The notes: generated from the sequence alone by a model not told the origin. A DNA stretch of 64,000 nucleotides from Nitzschia sp. pyKryTriq1 (GCA_956465555.1 OY101125.1:1242501-1306500); one strand, 5' to 3'; counted from the first letter of the stretch, positions 39,626 to 50,164 are shown. Numbers and translations: made by a program.

Positions 39626-41776
39626 GTGACATTATTTGTTGCCTCTGGAGTCCATCTTTGGTATCGCACCACTACTCACTCGCTCATTCAACGATCCAGC
39701 ATGTCGACCGGAGAAGAAGAGACGGGCAATGTTCGCAACGCCTTGAGCGCGAGAGAGTTGGAGTGGGCGAAGAATCCACCGGCCCTCGAAGCGGAACACA
39801 GAGCCCGCAACGGCGCCATCATTCGCACCCGCTTTCCGCCCGAGCCCAATGGCTACTTGCACGTCGGCCATGCCAAGAGCATGAACATGAACTTTTCGCT
39901 GGCCTTTGACAAGCTCGGAGTGGCTCCCGAAAATCGTCGCTGCGTCTTTCGTTACGACGACACCAACCCAGACGCGGAATCGAAAGAGTATATTGATTCG
40001 CTCGCCAAGGACGTCGCGTGGCTCGGATGGACTCCCGAACGCACTACTTATAGCAGCGACAACTTCCAAACGCTCTATGAGCTTGCGGTCAAACTCATTG
40101 AGAAGGGACTCGCCTACTGTTGCGACATGACCAAGGCGGAAATGGAACTCCAGCGCGAACTCGCGATGAAACGAGTCAATGCCAAGAATCGCGGCCAAGA
40201 TCCCGACGTGGAAGCCCCCGTTCCCTCTCCCGACATTTTGCCGGGCCGCAATCGCGATACTTCTGTCGAACGCAATCTCGACATCTTTCAACGCATGAAG
40301 CTGGGATTGTGCGATGAAGGGACCTGGACGTTGCGTCTCAAGATGGATTTCGAATCCTCCAATCCCAACATGTACGATCTCGTGGCGTACCGTATCAAGT
40401 ACACGGCCCATCCACATGCGGGCAAGGGATGGTGTATCTATCCTGCCTATGACTTTACTCATGGTATTTGTGATTCTCTGGAAGATATTGATTATTCCAT
40501 TTGTACTTTGGAATTTGAGACGCGTCGGGAACCCTACTATTGGATATTGTGGGCGCTCGATATGTTCCGTCCCAATGTCTATGAAATGTCGCGTCTCAAC
40601 TTGCAATACACAGTCTTGAGTAAACGAAGACTTCTCAAATTGGTCAATAATCATTATGTCCGAGGGTGGAACGATCCTCGAATGCCCACTATCAGTGGAA
40701 TGAGACGTCGAGGCTACACCAAGGAAATCCTCAATACCTTTTGTAACGATCTGGGTGCGACAAGGGCTATGAATGTCATTGAAATGGAAAAACTGTATAA
40801 CGATGCTCGCAACTATTTGTCGGACACCTCTCGACGATGCATGGCCGTATTGGAACCCATTGAGGTGACGATTAGCAACTGGGCAGAACACGATTCCAAG
40901 CCGGAAACCTTGACGTTTTCCGTCCAAAATTCACCGACGGATGCATCCATGGGAGAACACTCCGTGACATTGACACCCACTTTTTACATTGATTCTTCGG
41001 ATTTCCGATTGGTTGACAGTGACGACTATTACGGATTGGCTCCTAACAAGGCGGTGGGTGTGAAGTATCACGGGGGCAACTTGATTTGCGACAAGTATCA
41101 AGAAAAAGATGGCAAGGTAGTGGCCTTGACATGCCGTCTGGACAACTCCGACGATCGTCCCAAACCCAAGACTTTTATTTCCTGGGTCCCTTCCAACAGT
41201 TTGGAGTGCGAAGTCCGAGTGTACAATCATTTGTTCACTGTCCCAGAACCCAGTGAATTGTGGGAAGAAGAATTGAACCCCAATTCGGAGATCGTCTACC
41301 CCAAGGCCCGCGTGGATCCCTCGGCAGCCGAAATTGCCGACAAGAAGGATGTGGACGAATGGACCTCCAATGCGGCGGTTCAGTTTGAACGTATAGGCTA
41401 CTTTGTAATTGATTTGGATACTACCTTTGATTCGGCCACGGGCGAGGGAAAGATTGTCTTCAACCGGACCGTTGGACTCAAAGAAGAAGCCGGAAAGAAG
41501 AAATTGTCCAAGGATGAAGAAGAAGTCCTGGAGGCCCGCAAGGCCAAGCAAGCTGCTGACATGGCGGCCAAGGACGCTCGTCGCAAGATTCCGCCAGAAT
41601 TGCTCTTCAAGGAGGGAGACGAATACACTGGATTGTACTCCAAGTTTGATGAGGCGACGGGAATTCCAACCCACATGGCGGATGGAACGGAGTTGTCCAA
41701 GAGTCAAATGAAGAAATTGGCGGCCAAACAAAAGAAGCATGGGGCTGTGTACAAACAAGCCATGGCTGGAAAGTAG
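39626..41776 (+). CDS. glutaminyl-tRNA synthetase
   Basis: 716 aa from a Met-equivalent codon at 39626, but the ATG at 39701 (MSTGEEETGN) gives a 691-aa protein with a good start. The 25 residues before it (LFVASGVHLWYRTTTHSL) could be an organelle leader if an upstream start is used. The class I signature is PEPNGYLHVGHAKS; Asn after Pro is typical of GlnRS rather than GluRS. The KMSKS-loop equivalent is TVLSKRRLLKL, the acceptor domain has YCCDMTKAEM, and the anticodon-binding beta barrels follow. The last ~90 residues are an added Lys-rich tail with SKFDEATGIPTHMADG and ELSKSQMKKLAAKQKKHG. It charges tRNA-Gln with glutamine in the cytosol and possibly in an organelle. Confidence 0.95.
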   Translation: MTLFVASGVHLWYRTTTHSLIQRSSMSTGEEETGNVRNALSARELEWAKNPPALEAEHRARNGAIIRTRFPPEPNGYLHVGHAKSMNMNFSLAFDKLGVAPENRRCVFRYDDTNPDAESKEYIDSLAKDVAWLGWTPERTTYSSDNFQTLYELAVKLIEKGLAYCCDMTKAEMELQRELAMKRVNAKNRGQDPDVEAPVPSPDILPGRNRDTSVERNLDIFQRMKLGLCDEGTWTLRLKMDFESSNPNMYDLVAYRIKYTAHPHAGKGWCIYPAYDFTHGICDSLEDIDYSICTLEFETRREPYYWILWALDMFRPNVYEMSRLNLQYTVLSKRRLLKLVNNHYVRGWNDPRMPTISGMRRRGYTKEILNTFCNDLGATRAMNVIEMEKLYNDARNYLSDTSRRCMAVLEPIEVTISNWAEHDSKPETLTFSVQNSPTDASMGEHSVTLTPTFYIDSSDFRLVDSDDYYGLAPNKAVGVKYHGGNLICDKYQEKDGKVVALTCRLDNSDDRPKPKTFISWVPSNSLECEVRVYNHLFTVPEPSELWEEELNPNSEIVYPKARVDPSAAEIADKKDVDEWTSNAAVQFERIGYFVIDLDTTFDSATGEGKIVFNRTVGLKEEAGKKKLSKDEEEVLEARKAKQAADMAAKDARRKIPPELLFKEGDEYTGLYSKFDEATGIPTHMADGTELSKSQMKKLAAKQKKHGAVYKQAMAGK

Positions 41777-41917
41777 TAATAGGCAGTTCGAGGAGATTGC
41801 ACGAGACAGCAACAAGTAGGAGGCACCACCTGAGTAAAAGATGATTATTACCACATGTCTACTATGTATTCGCATAACGGCAGCGCACTCGAAAGACTTC
41901 AAAATTGCTGTCTCTTG

Positions 41918-43183
41918 CTAGTCGTCCGTTTTGGCTATTTTCGTGCTCATGGGAGCCTGGAACATGTTTTCGGACATGCGCTTAGGATATTTGCCCCCAG
42001 CTCGACTTGTAGAAATAGCTTCCTCCTTGTTCGTTTCGTTTTCTGTGACTTCCTCGGTTTCCTTCTTCTTGTCTTGAGTCTGGGTTTCAAAGTCGGAGGC
42101 CTCGTGCCTCTCCCATAGTTGCTCGTCGAGAGAGCCCCAAGTCCTGTTGACTTTGACACCACGTTTGACAGCAGGTCGTTCCCAGATCATCTTGGCCCAT
42201 CGCACCACGTGCGTGTAGGATTCCATATCCAAAAACGTATACGATCCATTGTACAAACGACCCAATGCCAGTTGACCATACCAAGACCAAATGGCAATGT
42301 CAGCGACGGTGTAGGCATCACCAACTATATACTTGTTCTTGGCCAAGTGTTTGTCCAGAACATCCAATTGTCGTTTCGTTTCCATTGTGTATCTATTGAT
42401 AGGGTATTCCATTTTGAAGGGCGCGTAGGTGAAGAAATGGCCAAATCCACCACCGACGAAGGGAGCGCTTGCCATTTGCCACATGAGCCAATTGATACAT
42501 TCGGTACGTTCTCTCCAGTTTGAGATGGGAGGAATAAACTTTTGAAACTTGTCTCCCAGATACATCAATATACTTCCAGACTCGAATACACGAAGAGGCT
42601 CTTGACGATCCTCCTCCTTGGAGCCAACAACTGGAGCATGGTCCATGAGGGCTGGGATTTTGGAGTTGGGATTCAATTCAACAAACCCCGATCCAAACTG
42701 GGGTCCATCAATTTTGATGAGCCAACCATCGTATTCTGCTTCAACAATTCCTAGTTCCAAGAGTTCTTCGAGCATGATGGTTGCCTTGATTCCATTGGGG
42801 GTGGCAAAGGAATAGAGCTGCAGGGGATGCTTGCCGACGGGAAGTTCTTGTTGATGGGTCGCTCCCGAGACGGGTCGATTGATCTTGGCAAATTTTCCAC
42901 CATTCTCGGCATTGTGTGTCCAAACCTTGGGAAGAGTGTATTCGTCTCGCTGGTTGTTTTCCGGCATAGTTTTGCTTATGTCTGCTTGGGTCGATGAAAA
43001 ATCTTGCGTGGCTCCAGCTCGGGTGCAAAGGATGGAGGTGAGAGTGTGGGTCGGAGGGCCTGGTGACAAACTGAATGCACTGTGGGGAGAGGTTTGTAGG
43101 CGTTGCCTGTAGAGACAATGGCCTGGTGTACGTAAGACAACGACAAGTGAAGCAAACAATGTTTTCATGACGGAGGCCAGCAA
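41918..43183 (-). CDS. YghU-type (Nu class) glutathione transferase / disulfide reductase
   Basis: 421 aa. Residues from about 80 follow E. coli YghU closely: PKVWTHNAENGGKFAKINRP, LPVGKHPLQLYSFATPNG, FVELNPNSKIPALMDH, VFESGSILMYLGDKF, GGGFGHFFTYAP, ERPAVKRGVKVNRTWG and LWERHEASDFETQTQDKK. Such enzymes bind two glutathiones and reduce disulfides or peroxides rather than conjugate. The first ~75 residues are extra: a basic start and hydrophobic LFASLVVVL, then a Ser/Thr/Pro-rich stretch that could be an organelle leader; an internal Met73 (MPENNQRDEY) would give a cytosolic form. A 50-residue charged C-terminal tail is also added. It converges with the tRNA synthetase, 141 bases between stops. 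Confidence 0.93.
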   Translation of the reverse strand: MLASVMKTLFASLVVVLRTPGHCLYRQRLQTSPHSAFSLSPGPPTHTLTSILCTRAGATQDFSSTQADISKTMPENNQRDEYTLPKVWTHNAENGGKFAKINRPVSGATHQQELPVGKHPLQLYSFATPNGIKATIMLEELLELGIVEAEYDGWLIKIDGPQFGSGFVELNPNSKIPALMDHAPVVGSKEEDRQEPLRVFESGSILMYLGDKFQKFIPPISNWRERTECINWLMWQMASAPFVGGGFGHFFTYAPFKMEYPINRYTMETKRQLDVLDKHLAKNKYIVGDAYTVADIAIWSWYGQLALGRLYNGSYTFLDMESYTHVVRWAKMIWERPAVKRGVKVNRTWGSLDEQLWERHEASDFETQTQDKKKETEEVTENETNKEEAISTSRAGGKYPKRMSENMFQAPMSTKIAKTDD

Positions 43184-43679
43184 CCCGCTTCCATCACCAC
43201 AAGTTTGTCGAATTTGTGAACAGCTATTATTCCCATTATTCCAAAATGCAAGAAAGCGGTGAAGCGGAAGGCGGAGTGTGTCACTGAACGTCCGCCATAA
43301 TTTACTAAGAATGATACATTATGGCGGGAATAAGCTGCGCCAACTCAGTCGAGTCGTCAGCTTTATAAAAAAAAATCAAAGCAGTCCAACCAACGCAAGA
43401 TCGCGCTCCTGCGCGCGTACACGAATTCTCACTATGACGCATCATAAAATAGCAGCAATTTTTTTGCCTGTTCTCGACCGCATGACGAAGATCGATGACG
43501 AGAGACCTATGATGCGGACGATGGTGGAAACAAACGCAGGAGCCACATCATATTATTGCTACCATATTACTGCAGTGTGTGTTCACAAAACGATCACATA
43601 CACCCTTCATATATACTAGTACAGTGCCCACAATTCGAGGCAATTTCATTTCCGTCGAGAAAGAACCGAATAGCACACC
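43184..43679. promoter_or_regulatory. divergent promoter region, YghU-GST / ISD11
   Basis: About 500 bases between divergent starts; short frames only, none with protein-like composition. No specific site identified. Confidence 0.4.
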
Positions 43680-44038
43680 ATGTCTTCTTCTATTGCACCC
43701 AAAGCATTATATCGCGTGTTCCTTCGACAAGCGCAGCAAATGACTGATTACAACTTTCGCTTGTACAGCGTCCGGAGAGTCAAGGCGGGATTCCGAAAGA
43801 ACCAGAATCTTCATGGGTGCGTTGTCCTATTGTCTTTCTTATAATTGCTTTTTGCTCTGTTGTCGTTTCACGTGTAGCTGACATTGCGTATGATTCGACG
43901 TTTTCCTATTGCAGTGAGGAAGCTACCGCCGCCATGAAAGAGGCGGAAAGCCAGCTCCAGGTACTCCAGCGGCAGGTCGTATTGGGCAAACTGTACCCAA
44001 GTGCACGAAGTGTGATGGAAAGCCCGAGCGTCGCTTAA
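43680..44038 (+). CDS. ISD11/LYRM4-like LYR protein, two exons
   Basis: Exons are 43680-43816 and 43915-44038; the 98-nt intron has donor GTGCGT and acceptor TTGCAG. The start is CACACCATGTC. The protein is 86 aa. KALYRVFLRQAQQM at 8-21 holds the LYR motif (10-12). YNFRLYSVRRVKAGFRKNQN is the phenylalanine/arginine helix, and LQVLQRQVVLGKLYPS is the ISD11 C-terminal helix. ISD11 stabilises the cysteine desulfurase NFS1 and binds acyl-carrier protein in mitochondria, at the start of iron-sulfur cluster assembly. No separate leader is obvious, as usual for LYR proteins. The intron splits the gene so that neither exon is a long frame. Confidence rests on helix order and length (about 90 aa in other species). 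Confidence 0.88.
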
Positions 44039-44503
44039 AAACAAAGAAATTTACGGTGGGACGTTCGAATCAGAAATCGGCTGAAGATGATGGCTGAATA
44101 AAGGAGGATGCAACTCCCCAGATGGTAGGCTCCCGCCTCAAGTCGGTACAGTGGTATCCGTGCCGCAATCTCCAGCGCAAGTACAGCGTATACGGACAAC
44201 ACATACAGGTGGATACTTTACAAGGCTGCAACCTTCTTGCTTGAATAATCTAGATATTATTTTATCTCTGCACGAGCGAAACGCTGCACTTCGGTGCGCC
44301 CGAATTTGCTTGTTTGTCTAGTAGATAGATGAGGTCGAGGAGGGGACCACTTACATCGTGCTACATCAGGATCAATGAAGCAAATCTACAAAATATGTAT
44401 TCTCTATTTCAAAGCAAGTAAAGTTTTCAACTTTTACTACCATCGATTACGTCAGGCAGGTTCACCGCCACCAATCTATTTTCAAATAGCCATCCATCCC
44501 ACT
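44039..44503. other. intergenic between convergent ISD11 and XPA-like genes
   Basis: About 465 bases, 3' flanks of both genes. Nothing recognised. Confidence 0.4.
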
Positions 44504-45100
44504 TTACGATTGAAAGATTTTGTCCGCCGCCTTCAAATCCTTTGCCAATCGTTTCTGCTCCCGTTGGGTCCGTTCCTTGATTAAGCCTTCCTTCCCGCCA
44601 TGCCGCTTGTACGCACGTTCCCTCAATTCGGAGCGCTTGTACAATTTCATGGATGCCCACCCTTTGTTTCTAGGATTATCCTTGGTCGAAACCTCACAGA
44701 CTGCCAAAGTACCCTCCGGAAGACAGTATTTTGCCACTGCCTCCTTTTTGGTAACCCACTCGGACAGTCCAACCTCCCAGTCTTCACAATCCACCATCTC
44801 ACCCTCCGCTCCTGCTGCTAGCTTGGATGTTTTCGCCTCACCACCCTGACCTGAATCATCGTCTGCTCGTTTCAGTATCTGTTGATTTTTACTCTCTTCT
44901 TCATGTTTATCTTGTTCTAATTTCCGTTTTCGTTCCGCTTGAATCTTCAACGCCCGTTCTCGATTCTTGCGGATCCGTTCCCTCAACTCGGGTGTTAATT
45001 CGGGAGAGGAGGGGGTCGATGCTGCTGGTCCTTGTTTGATAGCACCTTTCTCCTCCTCCTCCTTCATTTTCACCCCACTGTCCATATCACCACCACACAT
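44504..45100 (-). CDS. XPA C-terminal-domain protein without the zinc finger
   Basis: 198 aa. Residues 36-75 form a Lys/Arg/Glu helix (LTPELRERIRKNRERALKIQ) similar to the N-terminal helix of XPA. From about 108 the XPA-C fold follows: WVTKKEAVAKYCLPEGTLAV, then NPRNKGWASMKLYKRSELRE and a helix RAYKRHGGKEGLIKERTQRE. The CxxC...CxxC zinc finger of classical XPA is absent. XPA-C binds damaged DNA in nucleotide-excision repair. This shorter protein could be an XPA relative or another NER or chromatin factor using the same domain. The Met at 45100 is used; a Met in MDSGVKMKEE is an alternative. It lies 33 bases from the stop of the small gene upstream. Confidence 0.75.
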   Translation of the reverse strand: MCGGDMDSGVKMKEEEEKGAIKQGPAASTPSSPELTPELRERIRKNRERALKIQAERKRKLEQDKHEEESKNQQILKRADDDSGQGGEAKTSKLAAGAEGEMVDCEDWEVGLSEWVTKKEAVAKYCLPEGTLAVCEVSTKDNPRNKGWASMKLYKRSELRERAYKRHGGKEGLIKERTQREQKRLAKDLKAADKIFQS

Positions 45101-45133
45101 ATTTTTTACAAAAGGTAATGGGATGTATTTTTT

Positions 45134-45319
45134 TTATCTGGACCCCGAAGACGACGACGACGATTCAATAGCTGCTTGTTCTCGTCCGCTCATAAAGACA
45201 AAGGCGACTCGGATGGCCCCAAAATACAGACCCAATTTGCCAAAAAACCAAAGCTTTTGTTGCCACTCGCCACCGGATCCACCAGCACTACTAGAACCTC
45301 CTGGGTTCAACACAAACAT
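45134..45319 (-). CDS. small single-span membrane protein (61 aa)
   Basis: A Gly/Ser-rich N-terminus, then EWQQKLWFFGKLGLYFGAIR with one hydrophobic helix (LWFFGKLGLYFGAIRVAFVF), and a Ser-rich end. The composition is that of small mitochondrial or ER membrane subunits, but no family is recognised. The ATG has an AGTATGT context. Its stop lies only 33 bases before the XPA-like start on the same strand, so the two may be tightly packed genes, one transcript, or one gene with an unseen intron. Confidence 0.45.
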   Translation of the reverse strand: MFVLNPGGSSSAGGSGGEWQQKLWFFGKLGLYFGAIRVAFVFMSGREQAAIESSSSSSGSR

Positions 45320-46712
45320 ACTTTTGCTACTTGCTGGAAAGAAAGAAGGAAGGAAGGAAGGAAGGAAGGAAGGCGATGAAGCAAATGAATGGAAAGCTAG
45401 TAGAGGGACAATAAAGTGCAGTGTGCAGTACTGTATGTGCAGTGTGCAATGGATGGGCGAAAGGACGCCTGCGATGATGCTGGTACATACATAGCGCAGG
45501 CGAGTTACAGTGTTTGAAGGGAGACAGACAGACGGTCATGTAGTCTGTCCTCCGACAGGATCGAAGGACGCACCGCGGCACACCACCGCGCACCCAGCAC
45601 ATGCACACACCCGCTAAAAAAGGGTCATTCACCCTCTAATACGTCAGCAAAACCACGTCATAATGACCGATCCGTGATTCGGACTCGATTCCTTGATTCG
45701 GACTCGATTCCTTAATCCCACCTGAGAGCTTTAAACTATTTGCTTTTGGTTTGCTTGTAAGATGTCCGTCGACGAGATCTTTGTATTTTCAGTTCTACGA
45801 TCTACATAGAAAGTGTACCAGAGTCTACGTGAAATTCGTCTGGATCTTCGTATTCGTCGATGTGGTTTGTCGACCACCTCATTTCTTTCTACTACTCTGA
45901 CTGTTTCAATGCATACATTGTTTAGATGGAACCACAGGACGAAAGAGGAGCCCTGTTGCATCAGGTTGAAAGATTGACTTGTAAGTTTAGTTGTTGTTCT
46001 GCTTGTCAGAGCAAAACTTGGCAGTACTGAGTCCTTGCGGTGTCATGGGAGTATCTTCAGAATATGATTCCGTCGAGTCTCTTTTTAGTAAGAGGTAAGA
46101 GTAGGAATCCGTGACTTGACTGGTGACTTGACTTGATCGATCCCATCTTGGCTTTGTGTGGCGCGGTGCGAACCTGGTTCGTTATTCGTTGTTCGCTGTC
46201 TGACAGGAGGCATATGCAGGCAGGTAGGGAGCGGACATGGATGATTATTGATTGCATGAGCGGATGCCACAGTATCCTGCATGCATGCCGAGGGCTCGGT
46301 AAAATACATACAAGTACGGTACTGTAATGCAAACTGCTATTGATTGTTGTGAGAAGTAGCGCTCTCTAAAATAGGCCCTACAAGTACTGTACTGTGCTAC
46401 ACATCATGGTATCGCGGGGTACGCTATAGAGAGCGCCCCTTCGGTCAAAGACGCAGAGCGTTTTAGTCATACAATAGTCCACAACACAGCAGCAGCAGCA
46501 GCAACAGCAGCAACAAGGGCATCGAGCCTTGCTTGTCTTGCTGCCATAATACAATACAAGATACCATATCTGCGCACTATCTACGGTAGCTAGATTCATT
46601 TCATTCGGATTGCAGTGTGCAGGCAGAGAGGGGGATTATTAGCCACTCGATACTACCGGAATAATCAAACCGGCACATATCATCTTTTTTTTATTGACGT
46701 TATTGACGCTTC
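45320..46712. other. 1.4-kb intergenic with microsatellites
   Basis: A (GAAG)n run at about 45340-45370 sits just upstream of the small membrane-protein gene. A 22-bp tandem pair (GATTCGGACTCGATTCCTT) lies at about 45674-45715 and a CAG/CAA run at about 46488-46516. No gene recognised. The histidine kinase promoter lies at the right end. Confidence 0.5.
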
Positions 46713-49700
46713 ATGACCAGCAGTGAGATACAAGTACAGAAGAACGCTGAGCAGCAAGCCTCCTCCTCCTCCTCATCATCAACAACAACAGCAGTAGCAG
46801 CAAACGAAGACGACGACTACAAGGAGCCGGGGAAAGAGGACGAGGAAGTCGCCAAGATCAGCAAACAATTGGAATTGGCCAATCTCAATAATTCTCCTCC
46901 TCCTAACAACAACAACAACAACAACAACAAGACCATGGGGTCCTTTGACACTGCGACGTTTTCTCTCTCGCTCGATGCTCCCATCAACATGGAAATTCCG
47001 GCCTCGGAATGCAACAATATGAGCGCCGATCAAATAAAGGAATGGGTATGGAAACACCATCAAGATGAGATTATGAAAGCTCTTCGACTTGAAAGGAATA
47101 CGACGACGACGACGACGACTACCACGAATGCTACCGCTACCACAAAAATGATGATAGTTAACGACGACGACGCCAATAATAAAAGCAGTGGCGAAGATGA
47201 AGAAGAAAAGAATGAATCATCGTTGATATCCAACAAGAAAAGACGCGTGACGGGCGGAAACGGAACGAACGCTCGCGAGAATTTACTGGATACAATTGCT
47301 CATGTGCAGCGGCAGTTTTTTCAAAGTGCTAAGCCCAAGGTAGTGTTTGGGTATTTGCTGGAAGGACTTTTGGAAATGATGTCATCGGAGTACGGTTTTA
47401 TCGGAGAAATCAAGTACGAAGAGGATGGAACCATGTATTTGCAGACTCATGCCATTACGAATATTGCTTGGAATCAAGCGACGCGCCAATTTTTCGAAGA
47501 CAACATCACGAATGGTACGTACTATATTACTGTATTTTTAAATACTGCCTGTCTACAGGCATTCGAAAATAATGACATCGATGAGGTATTGTTAGAAACG
47601 AACCCTTTTGACCCTTGGCTGACCTCGGTCGACGCTCTCTACATTGTTTCTAATATATTTTGTGATTATCAGGTCTCAAATTTACAAACATGAAAACACT
47701 GTTCGGAACCGTCATGACCACCCAACAGCCAGTGATTGCAAACGACCCCTATTCAGATCCACGCGCCGGTGGTCTCCCCGAAGGTCATCCTCCGCTGAAT
47801 CACTTTTTGGGTCTGCCCTTTTTCTACAAAGGAAAAATGACGGGAATGGTGGGAATCTCCAACAAGCCCGGTGGCTATTCCGAGGAGGATATCGACTTTT
47901 TGGAGCCACTCACAGTCACCTGTTCCAATCTTATCCAAGCCTTTCAACAAATCAAACAAAACGATTATTTGATCAATACTCTAGAAGAATCCGTCAAGGC
48001 AAGAACAAAAGAATTGGTACAGGTCAATCTGAACCTCGAGGAAGCGAGTCGGCAGGTGCGGCAGAATGCTGTCATGCAGATGCAGCATTTTGCCTGTATG
48101 AGCCACGAAATCCGCACTCCATTAAATTGTATTATCGGTACGTTTTGCCCTAACGAATCCATCATCCAATGATTGGCACTGCGATGCCACACCTTTCTCG
48201 ATTGGGCCTTTTTTGCTTGCTGACATGCCTGCCGTGCTTGTCTCTTTACTTCTACTTTTTCAGGCATGAGTAGTTTGCTCAAGGATACCGAAATGAGCCC
48301 CATGCAAGCTGAATCGATGAAAATGATTATTGCGAGTGGCGACTTGTTGCTGGCGATCGTCAATGATGTTTTGGATTATGCCAAGTTGGAGACGGATCAT
48401 GTCGAAATCAATGTCATGAGAAGTGATTTACAAGATATGCTCCAATCGATTTTGTATTCCATCGAAATGAAAGCCAAAAACAAAGGCCAGTCCATTAAAG
48501 CGATCTATTCTCCCAATCTGCCAGTCTTGGTCAATACGGACATAAGAAGGATTCAACAAATTTTGTTCAACTTGCTTGGAAATGCAGTCAAATTCAGCAG
48601 AGACGATGCAATAGTGGAGTTATTAGTTCGCTACGAAAAGGTAACTGGTGATGAAGTGCATGAAGTCGATTTTGCACCAGGGAGTCCCAGGAAATTGCCG
48701 CTTGAAGAGTCGAAGATTCTAAAGATGCCGACCCATGAGCCGAACCACGACTTGAACACCGAAGAAGGTCCTCCATCCAGCTGCCCATTCCACCAGCCAA
48801 CATCACCATCGTCAACAGAGAAAAAGGCAGCCATGACCAACCAAGAAGGTTCACCATCTAGCTGCCCCTTCCAATCATCAAACACAGAGGAAACGGTCGG
48901 TAAGCCCACAGATGAAACAGCCGAAAAGCTTTTTGCAAAGCAGTCAGCACCCACTCGGCGTCGCGTCACCGATCGTCGCAACCGAACCATGTGTAACTTG
49001 ATTTTCACGGTAAAGGATTATGGAAAAGGTATCGAACGGTCCGAGTTTGAGGCTATCTTTCGGCCATTTCAACAAGCTTCAGGGGTCGAGATGGATTCTG
49101 TCTACGGAGGAACGGGTCTCGGTCTGGCAATCACCAAAAAGCTTGTTACGGCATTGGGTGGCACAATATCTGTCGATAGTGAGGTCGACGCTTGGAGCGA
49201 ATTCACCGTAACGCTTCCATGCTCTGATGCCCCGGCACCTGTCGACGAGCTGACCAAGAAGATGAGTGATACAACGATCCTCTTGGTCGGTTTGCCGTCC
49301 CACCAAGAGGAAAACGTGATGCGTATTTTCCGAGCCTTTCAAATGGATGTTCGATTGCTGGACTCGGTTGATGAAATGTCGCCGCTGCTTTCGTCGGATG
49401 CCTCGACGGCCATTGCCATGGATCGTCGAATTATATGCCTGGTAAATGGCGACAAATACACGAAAACGTTGCCTTCACTGGTATCGGAGGTGCGGCAAAA
49501 GTCGAATCGCTGCATATCTGTATTTACATTTGGGCCACACGTCGGTGCCCCGTCCAACCACTCTTCCACCGACTCTTCTCACCACATTCGATCTTTGGAG
49601 CGAATGATTCCCCAAGCGTTAATCGAGATGCTGCACGAAAGTTCGTCCAGATCGATGACTGCTGGCGACCGTTCCGACTCCTCAGACACGGAAATCAAGC

Positions 49701-50164
49701 CCCCGCAGGAAGAAGTTTCGTATCAAAATCTTCGTGTCTTGATTGCGGAGGACAACAAAATCAACCAAAAAGTCCTGTGTCGCATGCTGGGACGTTTGAA
49801 TGTCGATTCGGTGGATGTGGTAGAAAACGGACGTCTTGCTGTGGAACGTGAGGCTTGTACTCCCTATGATGTGATCTTGATGGACCAGCAGATGCCCGTT
49901 ATGGGAGGTGTGCCTGCATGTCGCGCCATTGTCAGCCGCAAGACTGGGACACATCCGATACCCTTTGTATTATTTGTGACGGCCCACGTTTCGATCGATT
50001 TTGAAAAGGAATGCAAGGCTGCGGGGAGCTCGGGATTCTTGCCCAAGCCATTCAAGTTGGATGACATTGACAGGACCTTTCGGGAACTTGCTCGACGACT
50101 GGCCCTCAGAAACGCAGGAGGGGGTGCAGGGGATCAAGATAAATTATACCGGTATAGGAATTAA
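46713..50164 (+). CDS. soluble hybrid histidine kinase (GAF - HisKA - HATPase - receiver), three exons
   Basis: Exons are 46713-47514, 47673-48137 and 48264-50164; introns of 158 and 126 nt have GTACGT donors. Splicing joins ITNG-LKFTNMKTLFG and CIIG-MSSLL, as the families require. The protein is 1055 aa with no membrane span. After a Ser/Thr/Asn-rich start comes a GAF domain (about 200-370) with the GGLPEGHPPLNHFLGLP block. The H-box MSHEIRTPLN has phospho-acceptor His412, the N-box is LFNLLGNAVKFS (Asn525), and G-boxes are DYGKGI and YGGTGLGLAITKK. A degenerate receiver (about 690-800) lacks a clear Asp. A full receiver has EDN and ILMDQQMP with phospho-Asp963 and a KPF Lys. The ATPase domain carries a ~100-residue insert with a 27-residue repeat (EGxPSSCPF twice). 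The signal sensed is unknown. Confidence 0.93.
48763..48924 (+). repeat. 81-bp in-frame duplication encoding two SSCPF motifs
   Basis: GAAGGTxCxCCATCxAGCTGCC occurs at 48763 and again 81 bases later at 48844, giving EGPPSSCPF (Cys596) and EGSPSSCPF (Cys623). It lies between the N-box and first G-box of the kinase. Confidence 0.8.

Noticed and set aside
39632-40927. 431-codon open frame antisense to glutaminyl-tRNA synthetase
   Set aside because: The sense strand encodes a conserved synthetase with all motifs. The antisense frame is a by-product of its codon use and has no recognisable domain.
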